Shown here one piece after another: positions 48,406 to 59,323 of a stretch of 64,000 nucleotides of DNA (its first letter is position 1; every line of letters begins with the position of its first letter). The stretch is from Raphanus sativus (taxonomy: Eukaryota; Streptophyta; Magnoliopsida; Brassicales; Brassicaceae). Location: NCBI RefSeq assembly GCF_000801105.2, contig NC_079515.1, positions 8,246,001 to 8,310,000 of the forward strand. Reading direction: 5' to 3'. A program made the position numbers and the translations under genes. The notes under the pieces are model-generated. The model was not told the DNA's origin and searched no databases. It saw nothing but the letters and a program-made list of their open reading frames with translations.

Positions 48406-48701
48406 TATTTATGACTAATTTGCAACTATGTTTCTCGTAAATTGGTTGTTAAATAGATGGTATAATTTCGATGTAACTTAGTCGCATATTTACTACTAAT
48501 TTACGACTACGTTTAATAGTAGTCGTAAATTGGTTGTTAATTACCTTCCTCTTTACGACTAATAGAATTAGTCGTAAAATAACTACCAAGTTACGACCAA
48601 TTGTAAATTGATCGTAATTGAGATGTAAAGTAGACGTTAATTTACGACCACACATTTGTAGTCGTTAACTGTAGTCGTTTTTATCATGTTTTCTTGTAGT
48701 G

Positions 48702-50100
48702 ATATCTCCACTGTATTTTAGGATATAGAAAAATATAGTAGAGATTTTATAGAAGCCATTTTCATTTTTATGTCGCTCCTAAAAACATATCTTATATTAG
48801 GGTCATTGCTAAATTTTAGGGTTTATAAAATCTTATTTTTTTGGTACACGGAGGTTTATCAAATCTTATAGTGCGTAAATGAAGTATAAAAAATATAGAT
48901 ACCAATTCAAATCTGTATAAGAAGAATATTCAAATAACTAAAATTTAAATTGAGATGATATATTTGACATTAATTTTTCATGTGAAAATGAATATCTTAT
49001 GTTCCATACTGTACCAATTTACAGAGATCTAGGAATCAATATAGGGAAATATATTATTCAAGATTTCATTTGATTGTAAGATTTAATGGTAAATTTAAAA
49101 TGGCAAATTAAAAAAATCTTTCCCATTTTTGTTTTTGAAATGTATGTATGATCAACAATATTTGATACCATGTATAATATCTTCTGTATTATTAAACTTG
49201 AGATACAAATTAGTTTTTTTCTTTTGAAAAAGTGAGATTCGAATTAATTTTCAATTCGAATTATACTAAAAATATCAGTGTATAATCTATATATGGATTT
49301 GGTGTACAATAGGTTATGCTTAGAACATGTATAAGGTTTAATTAGAAGTATATGGAATAGTGTTTAGATTATAGGGTTTGGTACTTTGGTTTGTATTGAA
49401 AAATGCAAAATATTTCTAACAGTTGAGGTATTGTATACTTGAAAAGTTATAAAATTAGTGTGTATAATATATATCTTAGATGAAATTGGTTTGATTCTCT
49501 ACATTTTGAAACATACATTTTTCATAACGTGAACAAACTTTATATTCAGCAAAAATATAATAATGTGATTTTGAAGAGAAGAAATGGTAGGTAAAGGAGA
49601 AGACTTAACCAAAAGGCAAAATGATTGGTTTAATTTTCTGATCGATATTCATTTATTATGTTTTGCAAAAGTGAAGGAGTGACATTTCTTTGTAAATAAT
49701 TTAAAAATTAAGGGGCAGAATTCTATATATTAAGGATAATAACAAATTTTATATTCTGATTTAATAATATAAATTTGGATATTCTAAGATATTTACTTTT
49801 ATCTATTTTATGGATACTTCAAAGTATTTTGTACAATTATAATTTTTTTAACACAAGACAATTCCGCCCATCTTGAAGTATTAAGGATATTAAATCTAAA
49901 GTTAATTAATATATTTTAATATATATTTATAATTCAGATATTTTTTGGTTATCCAAAATATTTGAGTTCAAATCGAGTTAAATCATAATTTTGGATACCA
50001 AAATAGTAGATCCATTTTGATATTTTACTAATTTTAGTTTGAGTATTTTACCCAATCTTATATAGACTATCCAATTATATCAGAAAGGATGTCAGCATAT

Positions 50101-50106
<6 letters not shown>
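48702..50106. other. Second copy of the duplicated flank, then AT-rich spacer
   Basis: The first 310 bp repeat 44440-44493 plus 45440-45720 at roughly 85-90% by eye, without the MULE-like MITE. The remainder to 50106 is AT-rich with no supportable gene. Confidence 0.55.

Positions 50107-50160
<54 letters not shown>
50107..50160. repeat. (AT)27 microsatellite
   Basis: A 54-bp uninterrupted dinucleotide run. The minus-strand frame reading Ile-Tyr repeats across it is an artefact of the repeat. Confidence 0.95.
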
Positions 50161-50164
<4 letters not shown>

Positions 50165-50418
50165 TGCTTAGAGAAGAAGTATAGAAAATCGACTATTGAA
50201 AACTGTATTAAATCTTTAAGTTTTAGATATTTTGAACATAGGAAAGTTTTAGAATTAAAAGAAACAAATATTGGTGATCTGATTCCTTTTTCGAAAATGT
50301 TTATAAGGGAAAAATAAACCAAATCAAGAATTCTATATCACATAAGCAATTTCCATTTCTTAATATTTAAAAACATATAATTTTTAAAGCTTAAATCAAC
50401 CTTTTTATAAGCAATATA
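50161..50418 (+). other. Remnant of the F-box upstream duplication unit (copy 2)
   Basis: Matches the upstream flanks of copies 1 and 4 (GATTGCTTAGAGAAGAAGTA, GTATTAAWCCTCTTAAGTTT-type blocks, TTTCCATTTTT). It is cut at 50418 by a Helitron 3' end and is separated by about 1.7 kb from the gene it belongs to. Confidence 0.65.
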
Positions 50419-51252
50419 CTAGATACTGACCCGCCCTTGAAAAGGGCGGAAATTATTTAAACAAACCTTTCTAATTGTTACCGAGATTAGAATATACAAA
50501 TTATAAAAAACAATAGTTTTTTATATATATAATTTTTGAATAATATTGTTTTGGTTATAAAATATACACATTTTTAAAATTAAAACTTGTACAATGAAAC
50601 ATCTATAAATTAATAATGTTGGGACTACACCAGAACTATAAAAATTTAATTTATAGAGGTTATTAATTTATCGATATAATAATTGAACCAAAAATTCAAT
50701 GTTGGGACTATAAAATTATAATATTTATAAAAAAAATAGTGTATATTAATTTATAAAGTATTAATTCAAAGAGTTTATACTGTATATAAACGTTAATATG
50801 TGTGATTCAAAATTTATAGGTAAAATATTTAGACAATGCTTTTAATTGTTACTGAGAAAACGAAAAAAAACAAATAAACTTTAATTCCACAAAAATAATG
50901 TATTTTTATTATAATATTGTTTGTGGATATATTATATAGTCTTTTATTTTTAAGTTTCAAATACAATGTTAGTTGGTTAAAACCCAATATTTATAAGACC
51001 TAATGTAAATTGGTTTACAAAAGTGTATGGTCCTTTATTTGTAAAGCAACACAATTTTAATAATTTTCCAAAGCTCATTAGTTAAACCATTTATAATGTG
51101 TATTTATGTTGGTTTAAATTAAGTTGTTAGTTATGTTGATATATTCAAGGAACCAAACAGATTTAAGTAGCCAAACACCTACTATTCTAGAGAATGTCTA
51201 AATTTAAATGATAACTTTTAAATGGTAGATAAATTTTAGGACTCTAAATTAA
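50419..51252 (-). mobile_element. Short Helitron A
   Basis: Minus-strand 3' end CTAG (50419-50422) followed by host T, with a perfect hairpin CCGCCCTT/AAGGGCGG eight or so bases inside. Its 5' side shares AAATTTAAATGATAACTT and GTAGATAA blocks with the neighbouring element B. Its last bases appear to have been cut off by the insertion of B at 51253. Non-coding. Confidence 0.68.
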
Positions 51253-52123
51253 CTAGATTAGGACCCGCTCTAAAGAGCGGAAATTGATTTGTCAAATTTC
51301 AATTAATAATATATGGTATATATAATATGTATATATAATATTATATATATTTTGTGTAACATTTATATATATATATATATATACATATTAGACATATATA
51401 ATATTTTATTAAATATATATAAAATTTAATAGTGTTATAATTTGTGTTGTACTTGTTATTAGTTTGTATTTAATCTTCTTTCATTTTTAGTATAATAATT
51501 TACCTTGTCACACTTTTTACCTTTTAACTTATACACATAGTTATGCTCTTTTTCAAAAAAAACTTATACACATAGTCTCGTAAAATGTAATATATAAAAA
51601 AACATATTTAAAAAATCTACTGACCATATGCCACCATTATTTGGTTGTTTGAACAAAAAAAAATCATGTTCTTGCATAACTGTGTATGTTGTGATATGAT
51701 GTAGGTGAAAAGTAAATATATGGAAGTAAAGTTAGTGATACGAACATGAGCCTATGTTGGTCTATGCCACAATTATTTGGTTTTTGGAAGATCAATGAGC
51801 ATAAGCATAGACGGTCTTTGTATGCTTACGTTGTAAATAAATCGGATAACTTTTCTCTTATGTTTGGAATGATATGTAACTCGTTATTTAAGAGTGGTTC
51901 AGTTTTATATGATCTAATTATATTAAGAGATTAACCAAAAATATTATAAAAGTATTACTTGTTAGGTTTAACTAATCTATGTTGGTTAAGATTTGGTTTA
52001 ATTTAAGTTGGTAGGTTGCATTGTATAGGAGGCATGATATATTCTAGTACCAACTATGAAAGAATCCAAAATTTAAATGAGAACTTCAAATAGTAGATAA
52101 TCCCTAAATTAATAGATTAGATA
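51253..52123 (-). mobile_element. Short Helitron B
   Basis: On the minus strand the 5' end is TCTAATCTATTAATTTAGGG after a host A (52124). The 3' end has a hairpin CCGCTCT/AGAGCGG and CTAG followed by T. It is the same family and orientation as element A, 871 bp, and abuts it. No Rep/helicase; the open frame at 51746-51934 has no known domain. Confidence 0.72.
51526..51575 (+). repeat. Direct repeat flanking a short A-tailed insert
   Basis: A 15-bp exact repeat AACTTATACACATAG (51526-51540 and 51561-51575) surrounds 20 bases ending in six A. The first copy is preceded by TTTT, giving the TTTT/AA context preferred by L1-type endonucleases. It lies inside Helitron B, so it is younger than B. 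Confidence 0.6.
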
Positions 52124-52240
52124 TAGTAGATATAATTATCATCAGCGAACTAACAAGATGGGTTTCATTTTTGAGAGTCTCGTAAAAAAATTACTGGTAA
52201 GTTTTCTGTAGAACACCTAATTTTCTTTTTGCTTGAAACA
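52124..52240 (+). promoter_or_regulatory. Proximal promoter remnant of F-box copy 2
   Basis: Only about 115 bp separates Helitron B from the ATG. The position corresponding to the TATAAAA of copies 3 and 4 reads CGTAAAA (52181-52187). The upstream flank has been displaced beyond two Helitrons. Confidence 0.5.
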
Positions 52241-53372
52241 ATGACAAGAATCTCTGATCTTTCACAAGATTTGATAGAGGAGATACTCTCTAGGGTTCCG
52301 TTACCGTTAACTTCTCAGGTGAGATCCACTTGCAAAAAATGGAACGGTTTGTATAAAGATGAAAGTTTTACAAAGAAGCACCGTGGTAAAGCAGCTAATG
52401 ATACCATGGTGATCATGGTGCGTGATTCTAGGGTTTGTTTAGTGAACCTCGATGTCCAGGGAGTCCTTAAGAAAAAACAAGGCTTAGTTGAGCTATCCAA
52501 AAAGCTAATAGGTCAACTTAACCATATCACGGTATCTGATGTCTACCATTGTGATGGCTTATTGTTATGCCTTCCCAAAAACGGTATGCTGGAGTCAGAT
52601 CCCGTGGTATGGAACCCGTTTTTGGGACAAGACAGGTGGATCAAACCCAGAAGAAAATTAACCATCTTGGGTAGGTATAGGTATTGTATGGGATACGACA
52701 ACAAGAACAACCACAAAATCTTGAGGTTTTTGAAGCATGACGATGGTACTACTGTTGAGCACGAAGTATTCAATTTCAAATCTGATTCGTGGAGGGTTCT
52801 TCGTCTCACTCCTGACTGGATTATACCGTATGATCGCCAGGGCTTGTCTTTGAAAGGAAATACTTACTTTACTGCTAAGGAAAGAAAAGTAGGGATGAGA
52901 AAATCTTTAATCTGTTTTGATTTTACAAGTCTGAAATTTAGACACTGTATGGATCTGGAATCTAACTCCCGTAAGGGAGACTCTGTGATTCTATCTTCTG
53001 TTGGAGAAGAACAGCTTGCAGTGTTATTTTACAATGCTGATACATATGATATTGAGATACGGATTACAACAAAGATTGAGGAGGGCAATGAGGTGACGTG
53101 GAGAAATTTCTTGAAAGTTGATGTGAAGCCATTCGGATTCAGTGGAAAGTTTTGGATGTTTCTTTGGTATGGGAGTTTCTTGAGGAAAAGAAAGTGGCAT
53201 TGGTTTGTGATAAGTCTTCAGCAGAGTTTACATGATTGGAGAGGATAATAACTTCAAAGTCGTGGCTCCCGAAGGACCTACAAATGGGAAACATGTTTGC
53301 TCTTATGTTCCGAGTTCGGTGCAGATTCGGAAAGGTCCAGTACGAGGCAAAAGGAAAATCCGGGATTGTTAG
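52241..53372 (+). pseudogene. F-box/FBA_1 protein, copy 2 (C terminus frameshifted)
   Basis: The ATG at 52241 aligns with the start of the intact paralog, and 335 codons are open to a stop at 53246-53248. The F-box ([20 protein letters not shown]) and most of the FBA_1 domain (YRYCMGYDNKNNHKILRF, GLSLKGNTYF, LICFDFTSLKF) are kept. Compared with copy 1, a 7-bp loss at about 53190 and a 1-bp loss at about 53217 shift the frame. The native C terminus (CSYVPSSVQIRKGPVRGKRK) then reads on in a different frame to a stop at 53370-53372. A slightly shortened protein could still be made, so this may be a truncated gene. The promoter side is broken by Helitrons. Confidence 0.78.
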
Positions 53373-53577
53373 TCATTGTCATTCGTTTTTTTTTGTTTTT
53401 GAAAAAGACTTGTCTCTGTGTGGTTAGCAAGACTTAAACATTGTTTTGATGATTTGAAACTAAACTTGATTCTTGTCGAAAAAGTCTTGCTCTCTTGTAG
53501 AATACTAGTACATTTTTACTGTACAAAAAGACTTTGATATCTCTCAAGGTCTCATATGTCTTTTTGTTATCTATATC

Positions 53578-53582
53578 TAGCT
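53578..53582. other. Target-site duplication TAGCT, left
   Basis: TAGCT directly before the left LTR is repeated at 59488-59492 directly after the right LTR. Across the two, the host sequence rejoins as TAGCTCATG, which is also what F-box copy 1's flank has. Confidence 0.92.
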
Positions 53583-53746
53583 TGTTATGAATCGACTGGT
53601 TCAGATGGATGTTTATCCAAAAGATACTTACTAGGCTTTGGCCTATTAGTGGCCCATCTTGTAACCGGCCCATTAAAGTTTCAGACATTGTAACTCCCTA
53701 TATAAAGAGCTCCGATTCGACATTAATAATATACACATTCACAACA
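53583..53746 (+). repeat. Left LTR
   Basis: 164 bp from TGTTATGAAT to CACAACA, with a TATATAAAG core-promoter-like box at about 53699-53707 that would drive the genomic RNA. The bases after it (CATTATCAGCACGAGC) would be the primer-binding site. Confidence 0.92.
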
Positions 53747-53819
53747 CATTATCAGCACGAGCTAAACTCAAAACCCTAGCAAAATTCGTAGGTCACCAAA
53801 AACCTTAAAAACTAGCCGC

Positions 53820-54140
53820 ATCTTAAAACAGTCATATCTTCTTAACCGTAACGACCTAGACGGCGATTCACCTATCAATCTGAAGATCTCGACGAGACGA
53901 AGCCAGCGCCGCTAACCTCGCGAGGATCCGATCTCAGACGCGCCGGCACGCTCTGTTTTAGTACGCGCCGTCAATTGCTCAAGAACCCTAATTTTGACGC
54001 AATTTCAAATCGATCGTTCTCTCAAACCATAACGATCCAGACGACGTGCGACATACCAATTTGAAGATCTGGACGAGGAGAATCCAGCGCTGCAGATCGC
54101 GACGCGATCAGATCATAGACGTGCCCTCACCGCCATCTAC
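53820..54140 (+). repeat. Two imperfect direct copies in the copia leader
   Basis: Segments at about 53830-53950 and 54010-54130 share a similar order of motifs (CTTAACCGTAACGA / TCAAACCATAACGA, TGAAGATCT-GACGAG, CCAGCGC, AGAC). This suggests an old duplication in the GC-richer leader. Its role is unknown. Confidence 0.5.
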
Positions 54141-54708
54141 AAGCCGCGCCGTCAAAAGAAAACCTAAGGCTGTTAACTTCTCTTTCTAGTTTGTTTATAG
54201 CCGGTTTATTATTTGATCTTACTAACTTCCTTTGATCAATTTGTTTAAGGAAAACAAAGGATCAAATCTAATCAGATCAATTGAGGTTGAGATTTCCAAA
54301 GGAACCAAGGAGCAAATCGAGATCTAAAAGTAAGTCATCAAACCCAGTTGTTTGATAGATCTGATTTCATAAAAGAAATGTTTAAGTTTATATTTTGATC
54401 GATTGAGATTAGAAATCTAGAGAACTCGTATACCCTGATTGATTGAATCATTAGGTTGCTAGATTTGATATAATAAATTTGTTTAATAAACAAACCCTAA
54501 AATTCATGAAATCTAAAACTTGTATAAAATCCCAAACCGAATCGGATTATGAAACCCTTTAAACCATATCGGATTATTAAACCCTAATCTAAACCGGTTT
54601 ATGAAACTTATAAAAAAAAAACCAAATCCGAATTGTGAAAACATTAAACCAAATCAGTTTATAAATCCCTAAACCAATCAATATTATAAAACCTTTTTTG
54701 GTAGATAT

Positions 54709-54875
54709 AAAGTTTCCTTTTTAGAAAGTTTCCATTTCTAAAAAGTTTCCATTTTTAGAAAGTTTCCATTTGTAGAAAGTTTCTATTTTTAGAAAGTTTC
54801 CATTTCTATAAAGTTTCCATTTTTAGAAAGTTTCCATTTCTAGAAAGTTTCCATTTTTAGAAAGTTTCCTTTTAT
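54709..54875 (+). repeat. Minisatellite of about 17 bp in the copia leader
   Basis: About ten copies of AGAAAGTTTCCATTTTT with small variants (TTTCT, TTTGT, TTCTA) lie some 85 bp before the gag-like frame. Confidence 0.9.
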
Positions 54876-54959
54876 AAAATTTTCTTGAAAACTTTTGAAA
54901 TCAGTTCCTCAGAACATATTACTAAGTTCTAGCTTATGAAACACTAAATATTTCAGATA

Positions 54960-55847
54960 TTGAATTCCTCCATCATAATATCAGGAGAAAACTACTTGCA
55001 ATGTGTGCAATGGGCACAAGATATTAAGACCGTACTTGAGTCTGATAAACTATGTGAACGCTGCACAAAGGGTAACATTGCAAGGAAGATAGAACTCCTG
55101 AACACTCGCCATCATCTCTGTCTAAAACTCAAAAGTCTATATCTGACCGATGATCCCTCAAAGTTTTGGACAGATCTAGAAAATAGAAATTGTATCCAAG
55201 AGGTTATACATACCAAAGCTTTACAAGAATGGATCAACCTCAGATTCCGAGACTATAAGTCTGTGGGAGAATATAACTTTACACTGCTCAGAATAGTTTT
55301 CAAAATGAAACCATGTGGTGAGGTAGTGACTGATGAAGATATGTTGGAAAAGACATTCTCCACCTTTCACCCTACCAACTTGTTGTTAGTACAACAACAT
55401 AGAGAGATGGGTTCTACTACCTATACATCTCTAGTAGCAAGATTGTTGCAAGCTGAGCAAAATCATGAGTTGCTAATGAGGAGTAGTGAAAGAAAGAGTA
55501 CGGGATCAACTCCATTGCCACTGGCTATTGCACTACCAGCCGACAAGGCTGATTTAGAAACCAACCATGTCAAGAGAGGATATGGACGTGGGGGATGGTC
55601 TAAACTGTGCAATAATTGTGGAATGAAAAACCATTCGGGACAGAGATGCAGAACTCCCAAGTATCTAACTGTTCTTTATCAGAAAAGCTTTAAAAGAAAA
55701 GCTAAGATGGTTCGGAAAGATGAAGGAAAATTGTCAAAGATATTCTCATGGATCAAGGAGAGTGTGGTCGGATGGATCACAAGAAAGATTAATCCAGTGA
55801 AGCATAAGAGAATAGATCACCATGATGACTCGACATCAAGCTCTTAG
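54960..55847 (+). CDS. Copia Gag-like protein with zinc knuckle, start codon lost
   Basis: An open frame of 295 codons ends at the TAG at 55845-55847. The protein has the retrotransposon Gag fold region typical of plant copia elements (UBN2/DUF4219 type) in the first 190 residues, with EWINLRFRDYKSVGEYNFTL and EDMLEKTFSTFHP. A CX2CX4HX4C zinc knuckle follows at about 219-232 (CNNCGMKNHSGQRC), then a basic tail. The first codon is TTG; the expected ATG seems lost, and the next in-frame ATG is past residue 110. Gag normally forms the particle that packages RNA. It is notable that this frame is open while the following pol is heavily decayed. Confidence 0.68.
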   Translation: MNSSIIISGENYLQCVQWAQDIKTVLESDKLCERCTKGNIARKIELLNTRHHLCLKLKSLYLTDDPSKFWTDLENRNCIQEVIHTKALQEWINLRFRDYKSVGEYNFTLLRIVFKMKPCGEVVTDEDMLEKTFSTFHPTNLLLVQQHREMGSTTYTSLVARLLQAEQNHELLMRSSERKSTGSTPLPLAIALPADKADLETNHVKRGYGRGGWSKLCNNCGMKNHSGQRCRTPKYLTVLYQKSFKRKAKMVRKDEGKLSKIFSWIKESVVGWITRKINPVKHKRIDHHDDSTSSS

Positions 55848-58800
55848 TTTTCTTACTTAGTTATTTCATACCTTTCTGTTATTCCTTTAACATTATTTAC
55901 TTCCTAGTTTTACTATCTTTGAATTAATGAAAGTTTTATTTTCTAAAAATAAAATGTCCACTCTTGTTTTTAAAAACATAGATGATCTTACAAGATCAAA
56001 CCATACAATCTTAAGATTACACACGACCATAACTTGTACCTATTTCCTAAAGAAGTACATGTTTGGACACACTAGGGTCGTGTGCATTGCATTCACATTT
56101 GAGGTTATGTACAGAAAGAGAGGACGTGTACACTACTCATTCTTATAAGTGAAAGACTTAAGAATTGATGAATGGATAGTTTCAAATTGAAACCATGGGC
56201 AGAAATGAAACAAAGTATTTTCATTAAAGAGAAACCGCCCAAAAGAAGATTGTATGATGGCAAAGACTACAAGTCTTGGTAAAAGCTAAGTGAACTCACG
56301 TCTAAAAATATATATGTCCATGGGGGTAAGTGTTAATCACTCCGTGTAACATGGACATACACAATATTGAAACATCAAAGAGTTCACAAGAACAAAGATA
56401 GTCTTATCCCATTCGGACTAAACTAAGGATAAAGGAAAACATGTTACTTCAAAACGTCCAAGTGAATATAGATAAAGTGCTCACGTCCCAAAGGGTTTGA
56501 TTAACATTATATGATCATAGAGAATGTAGAAAAAACATCTCATGACTCAATGAGGACACGAATATTCATAATGAAAGGACAAGAACAGAAAGAAAAAATC
56601 GCCTAAAAAGGCTACATATCTTTAAATGATTCACATTCTAAAAGTATTTTAAGAATGTATGATATGTCCATGGGGGAAGGATAAGAATAAAAAAAAACCC
56701 ACATTTTATTCTACATGGACATACACACACAGAAATGAATACTGATACCCATCCCATTGATTGAACGGGTCAAAGGCCAGACATACCTCATCTTAGCACA
56801 TAAAGAAGTGCCACTTATAAATTCTATCGCTCCACCACAGAAATATAAGATGAGAGGATGGGAATAGATGTTGGATATGTTTTTATATAAGTTCCCCACG
56901 TTTCTAAATACCTTGAGCTATCCACGGACAAGTTGTTTAAAGCCTAGGTACACGGATAGTCACCTCAGTGAATCCGAACATCCAACATTAAGGGGAAGCT
57001 GGATAATAGAAAATTATATGGAATCAAAACATCCTTATATTGGCAAGATCCTCAGACTCTAGAATGAGTTCTAAAAGTCCATAAAGTTTATACAGAAGCT
57101 AGCTTAATACAATTGCCAGATTCCTGACCCGAATAGAATGACTAAGTCATTTCTACCAGCTATGAATGCACCAAGTAAGATTTGATGTTCAATAGAACAC
57201 AATCAAGTTGCTACTGAATCTAAACAAGTTAGATTAATAATTTCTAAAGATAAGATCCCTCAGATAAATATAGAAAGGTGCAAATGAAACCGTGGATGAG
57301 GGACTCCTAGACGTAGTCGATCCAAAGATGGACAAACCTAAAAGCCGTGGTCACGGATGAGGAAACCATAAGATATGGTTGTACCTAAGGTACCTAATGA
57401 TGCTTGGGACGCCAAGCTTCAGGGTATTGAAGGACATAATAAAACCTCAATAAGATATGTCATGTCTAGGACACAAAGGAACAAACGAGTACTCGAAACT
57501 AATGATATAATATGCGCAATGTAGCACTTGAGATCATGAGATCAATGAGGATCATGAAACCCACGTCCATATGAATGCATTCAAACATATGAGATTAAGA
57601 TCAAATAAGAAAGTAGACGTGGAGTTAAGAGAGGATATGTCCCATAAGTACGGACACCTCTAGATGCTAAACCAGTTGGACAGAAAACAGTCTTTGTGAA
57701 AGAAATTTCTATGGCGAGATACACTTAATGTAAGGCACGACCATATGCATAATATTAAGCATGGTCATGTGCACAAGGATTATCACAAAGACCAGGAATC
57801 AATTAAAAGGAGATAAGCTCCTTATGGTGGATGCAACAAACATTGAGATTCCTCGATAAGTCTGGCACATAAGAAAACTTATACTTGTGGTTCAAGGATG
57901 TAAACCGCCTGATTATATAAGTCCACTGGATAATATATATATAAGTCTCAGAGGATATAGAGTTGTCTAAAGCAACAAAATTCTCGAGAACTAGAGTATA
58001 CATGAATATTTTGATCTAAAGAAAATATCCTAGGAACCTCTGGAGACACTTCCCAAAAGACTATCTAAAGAAAGCATTGAAATGAATATTTTGGGAAAGA
58101 TTAAGTTTTGGGACAAACAAAGATTGTTTGGGACTACAAAGTAAGTATCTTAAATATACTTAAAGATGAAATCCTTGTGCATGAATAAGGCATAGATTAA
58201 CGATAGGCATGAACCATTATGTAAAGCCTATAAGGTTCATTGACCCTAAATGCTTACTATAAAGTCTATGGCTCGCCCCACTGTATGGTAACATAATCTC
58301 ATAGTCCCTATATCTGGACATAGACCCATTTGGTCATAAGGACGACAAGAAAGTTGTGCCTTAGTCTGTATACAATCCAATGCAAGACTCATGGTCGAAT
58401 GGTTTTCAGTTGGTCCAAGTACTGACCCACTTTGTTCTAAGAAGGAACATGGTCACGAGGCCATCTGAGATAGGTCACGGGTCCTTTGATCCTAGATTGG
58501 ACAGAGACATATGTCCTTGGTCTAGAAAAGACTCAAGGCACATCCGGATGTAAATACATATAAGTGAAACCATAGTTAAGTCTAAACTTAATAGTATATG
58601 TCCAAATGACTCCAAAGTGTAATATGATCATATATGTTGTTAAATGATCAGACCATGAGGCATTGGAAATAAAGCCATACATGTTCCTTGCCAAAGGTGC
58701 CATTGGCGCCTTGCCTTAATGTGTTTGTTACACACATCCGAACATAAGCATTAAACTAAGCTTATGTTATTTCTAAATATAAAGACAATGGGACATGATA

Positions 58801-59323
58801 GAAATATCCTTTTACTAATGTTTGAGATTATTTTATACTAACCAAACCCAAAGATGTGTTTGCTTGGTTTTGTTTTGATTATGATACAGGTTATAAATTG
58901 GATCCATACATGGATAGTTCTCAAACAAGCAGTATGCACACGTTGGAAAACAAATATGAAGAAGTACAAGTCCAACCAAAGACATGTCAACCGGCTTCTT
59001 CACCATGTCTACATCAGCACCACGTCCATGAGACCTTCATATCAGTCCAGGACGTGCACATTATGAAGACCAGCTCAGAGACTTGGCGTCCATAAAATTC
59101 CCACCAGTCTACTCATGCGCTAACCTCAGGAGCATATACGGAGGTACAAATCAGGGGAAGTGATACATGTTGTACTCTTTTTTCTTCACCATGGTTTTGT
59201 CCCACTGAGTTTTCCTGGTAAGGTTTTAATGAGGCAACACCAAGTAATTGGTAAAGTGTATCACGAGCCGAAAAAGGATTTGGTATCTGGCGAACTCAAG
59301 ATGGATTCAACATCCAGGGGAAG
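55848..59323 (+). pseudogene. Decayed copia pol
   Basis: No long frame survives, but fragments remain recognisable in order. The linker between integrase and reverse transcriptase (KDKIPQ-like, MNAPSKI) is at about 57150-57280. A stretch equivalent to the conserved EISISYV segment lies at about 57440-57480. A degraded RNase H segment (GYKLDPYMDSSQTSSM) is at about 58885-58940. Numerous stops and frame breaks occur throughout. Two short palindromes occur at 56313-56359 and 56663-56723. The region cannot encode an enzyme. Confidence 0.72.

Larger units (their letters stand above)
45722..48701. mobile_element. CACTA (En/Spm) transposon, non-autonomous
   Basis: Both ends carry the terminal inverted repeat CACTACAAGAAAACA. 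They are flanked by the 3-bp target duplication ATA (45719-45721 and 48702-48704), as expected for this superfamily. Subterminal regions are dense in GGTCGTAA/TTACGACC motifs in both orientations, the presumed transposase-binding repeats. The 2,980-bp element keeps only decayed fragments of the coding region and a 2.5-unit tandem array, so it could move only with help from an autonomous copy. Confidence 0.92.

Noticed and set aside
48702..49010. Right flank of the CACTA read as an LTR
   Set aside because: It repeats the left flank, but there are no TG...CA ends or primer site; the CACTA ends and ATA duplication explain the insertion and the flank is duplicated host DNA.
50092..50322. Minus-strand frame with a long Ile-Tyr repeat
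   Set aside because: Pure translation of the (AT)27 microsatellite.
58854..59095. Two overlapping open frames considered as a new small gene
   Set aside because: They cover the degraded RNase H segment of the copia pol.
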